From assembly GCF_001881495.1 (NCBI RefSeq), contig NZ_LUKY01000030.1:1-64000 (forward strand): DNA of 64,000 nt, given 5' to 3'. The translations under genes were made by a program, and so were the position numbers. The DNA is from Candidatus Rickettsiella isopodorum (GTDB lineage Bacteria > Pseudomonadota > Gammaproteobacteria > Diplorickettsiales > Diplorickettsiaceae). Each line of letters opens with the position of its first letter. The first letter of the stretch is position 1. Under the pieces are notes generated by a model. The model saw nothing but the letters and a program-made list of their open reading frames with translations. It was not told the origin of the DNA and searched no databases. Shown piece by piece: positions 63,895 through 64,000 of this stretch.

Positions 63895-64000
63895 TTGAAT
63901 AATAAAATTTATTATGTGACCAATAATGCCGGTAAATTCGAAGAAGTGACCGATTTTTTTAATAGAGTGCCTGCGACTTTTCGTGTTGAACAATATGCGA
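63895..64000 (+). CDS. RdgB/HAM1-family non-canonical purine NTP pyrophosphatase, 5' part
   Basis: Only 35 codons are in the window and the gene continues past its end. The N-terminal KIYYVTNNAGKFEEVTDFF matches the family's substrate-binding start (ATxNxGKxxE). These enzymes hydrolyse dITP and XTP to keep them out of DNA. The start is TTG with GGAAAA upstream; no ATG is available. Confidence 0.75.
   Translation, partial: MNNKIYYVTNNAGKFEEVTDFFNRVPATFRVEQYA

Overview
The window is an AT-rich gammaproteobacterial chromosome segment. Gene order, protein similarity to Legionella/Coxiella-type homologues, ankyrin-repeat proteins and a giant arthropod-symbiont-style toxin point to the Legionellales, most likely a Rickettsiella/Diplorickettsia/Coxiella-like intracellular bacterium of arthropods. 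This placement is inferred from gene content and was not tested by a search.

Layout. 1-94: the 3' end of a 5S rRNA and its terminator, closing an rRNA operon. 122-7388: queA, yajC-secD-secF (Sec translocase accessory complex), suhB (opposite strand), trmJ and tgt. 7521-11279: a tiny DUF1328 membrane protein, then an overlapping operon of acs, a KdsB-like cytidylyltransferase and a histidine-phosphatase-fold protein. 11298-14129: a VanX/DdpX-type D-Ala-D-Ala dipeptidase and a large catalase. 14721-23359 is an accessory region that starts at a CAU tRNA gene. It holds a broken phage-type integrase N-terminus against the tRNA 3' end, two ankyrin-repeat proteins, an unknown protein, the tail of a phage terminase, a GH30 glycosidase, a glutathione S-transferase and another unknown protein. 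23403-42166 is mostly core: rpoD, a folK-folP fusion, the glycine cleavage operon gcvT-gcvH-gcvPA-gcvPB, parA-parB, a Zn/Mn-type ABC importer, nrdA-nrdB with a pair of NrdR-box-like sites, a phosphomannomutase/phosphoglucomutase and xthA. 42218-49159 is one 2313-residue gene for a multidomain toxin-like protein. 49387-64000: pncC, infA, clpA, icd, two unknown proteins, an M50 protease, scpA, a short-chain dehydrogenase, purine nucleoside phosphorylase, an asmA-mutY-yggX operon, a DUF1338 protein and the start of an rdgB/HAM1-family gene.

The strongest candidate for something undescribed is the 2313-aa protein. It reads as N-terminal ankyrin repeats, a helical TPR-like part, a domain whose Thr-Cys-His spacing and flanking blocks match CheD-type glutamine deamidases, a furin-like RRKR site, a hydrophobic TcdA/TcdB-like pore segment with RTX-like Gly/Asp stretches, a second furin-like RRRR site and a basic tail. 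This is consistent with a translocated host-targeting deamidase toxin, which is an inference from sequence. The second theme is the tRNA-linked island of effector-like genes. Its large ankyrin protein carries an internally duplicated five-repeat block and ends in an F-box/PRANC-like motif, suggesting a host ubiquitin-ligase adaptor.
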